Notes under the pieces: generated by a model
Seen by the model: the letters and a program-made list of their open reading frames with translations, nothing else
The model's database searches: none
Told to the model about the DNA's origin: nothing
Position numbers and translations under genes: made by a program
Shown: positions 63,868-64,000 of the stretch, piece after piece
Position numbering within the stretch: the first letter of the stretch is position 1
Layout: each line of letters begins with the position of its first letter
NCBI RefSeq assembly: GCF_900113245.1
Contig: NZ_FOOQ01000001.1
Location: 248,001-312,000 of the forward strand
Direction of reading: 5' to 3'
From: Halopelagius inordinatus
GTDB lineage: Archaea > Halobacteriota > Halobacteria > Halobacteriales > Haloferacaceae
DNA: 64,000 bases

Positions 63868-64000
63868 ATGAGTGACAAACCGCACCAGAACTTGGCCATC
63901 ATCGGCCACGTCGACCACGGAAAGAGTACGCTGGTCGGGCGACTCCTGTTCGAGACAGGATCCGTCCCCGAGCACGTAATCGAGCAGCACCGAGAAGAGG
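63868..64000 (+). CDS. tef1a: Translation elongation factor EF-1alpha, 3' end outside the window
   Basis: Only the first 44 codons are visible. They contain the G1 motif [17 protein letters not shown] and the following [14 protein letters not shown] segment typical of archaeal EF-1alpha/EF-Tu. The gene completes the expected order aef2 to EF-1alpha, with a kinase and the hom operon inserted between. The window ends inside the gene. Confidence 0.95.

Noticed and set aside
1-64000. Search for CRISPR arrays, insertion sequences, integrases and rRNA genes
   Set aside because: No regularly spaced repeats, no transposase or integrase motifs and no rRNA-like sequence were seen. The only direct repeats of note are the tRNA-Asp flanks and the stem-loop elements.

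Overview
This window is haloarchaeal chromosome, most likely from the Haloferax/Halogeometricum side of the Halobacteria. The evidence is the high GC content, very acidic proteins, an A-type ATP synthase, RNA polymerase with split B (B''/B') and A (A'/A'') subunits, aRF1, EF-2/EF-1alpha, CTP-dependent riboflavin kinase, CDP-archaeol synthase, TiaS and bacteriorhodopsin. Many genes carry a TATA-like box 26-31 nt before the start codon, which fits leaderless transcription. I found no insertion sequence, CRISPR array or rRNA gene. The gene order etfBA, methyltransferase, atp genes, aRF1, MinD-like, argS, ribK/ribB resembles what I recall for Haloferax volcanii.

Layout. 1-6.6 kb: an RCK-type K+ channel cut by the window edge, etfBA, and a cell-surface group (a membrane-spanning HTH regulator, an exported protein and a pilin-like protein). 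6.7-21.2 kb: a methyltransferase divergent from the ATP synthase genes atpHIKECFAB, then a complete bacteriorhodopsin kit (bat with a LOV domain, bop, lycopene cyclase, brp), then atpD. 21.2-30.5 kb: housekeeping genes (zinc-ribbon protein, aRF1, a MinD4-like ATPase, a 48-residue membrane protein, argS, riboflavin kinase/regulator, ribB, an epimerase, ilvE, DUF502). 30.6-43.6 kb: carS, pyrE, gfcR, a purine permease, an arylsulfotransferase-like protein, glutaredoxin, a TRIC channel, an HTH regulator, tiaS, a HerA-like ATPase and a sensor kinase. 43.6-46.6 kb: two identical tRNA-Asp genes, each with a nearly identical 3' flank, bracket an APC permease and RCK pair. 46.8-64 kb: the transcription/translation block rpoH-B''-B'-A'-A''-nusA, mscS, rpsL-rpsG, DUF5781, aef2, a histidine kinase, a Thr-rich leader peptide followed by an ACT protein and homoserine dehydrogenase, and the start of EF-1alpha.

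How the genes work together. The standout arrangement is the light-driven proton pump locus placed between atpB and atpD. CrtY makes beta-carotene, Brp cleaves it to retinal, retinal binds Lys215 of the opsin, and the resulting proton gradient drives the ATP synthase encoded on both sides. The regulator Bat carries all the residues needed for flavin-based light sensing, and a Bat-type upstream activator sequence lies just before bop. Other notable signals are a single TATA box exactly midway between two divergent starts, a leaderless Thr-rich mini-ORF before the homoserine dehydrogenase genes, paired palindromes before a purine permease, and a dispersed stem-loop element with conserved flanks.
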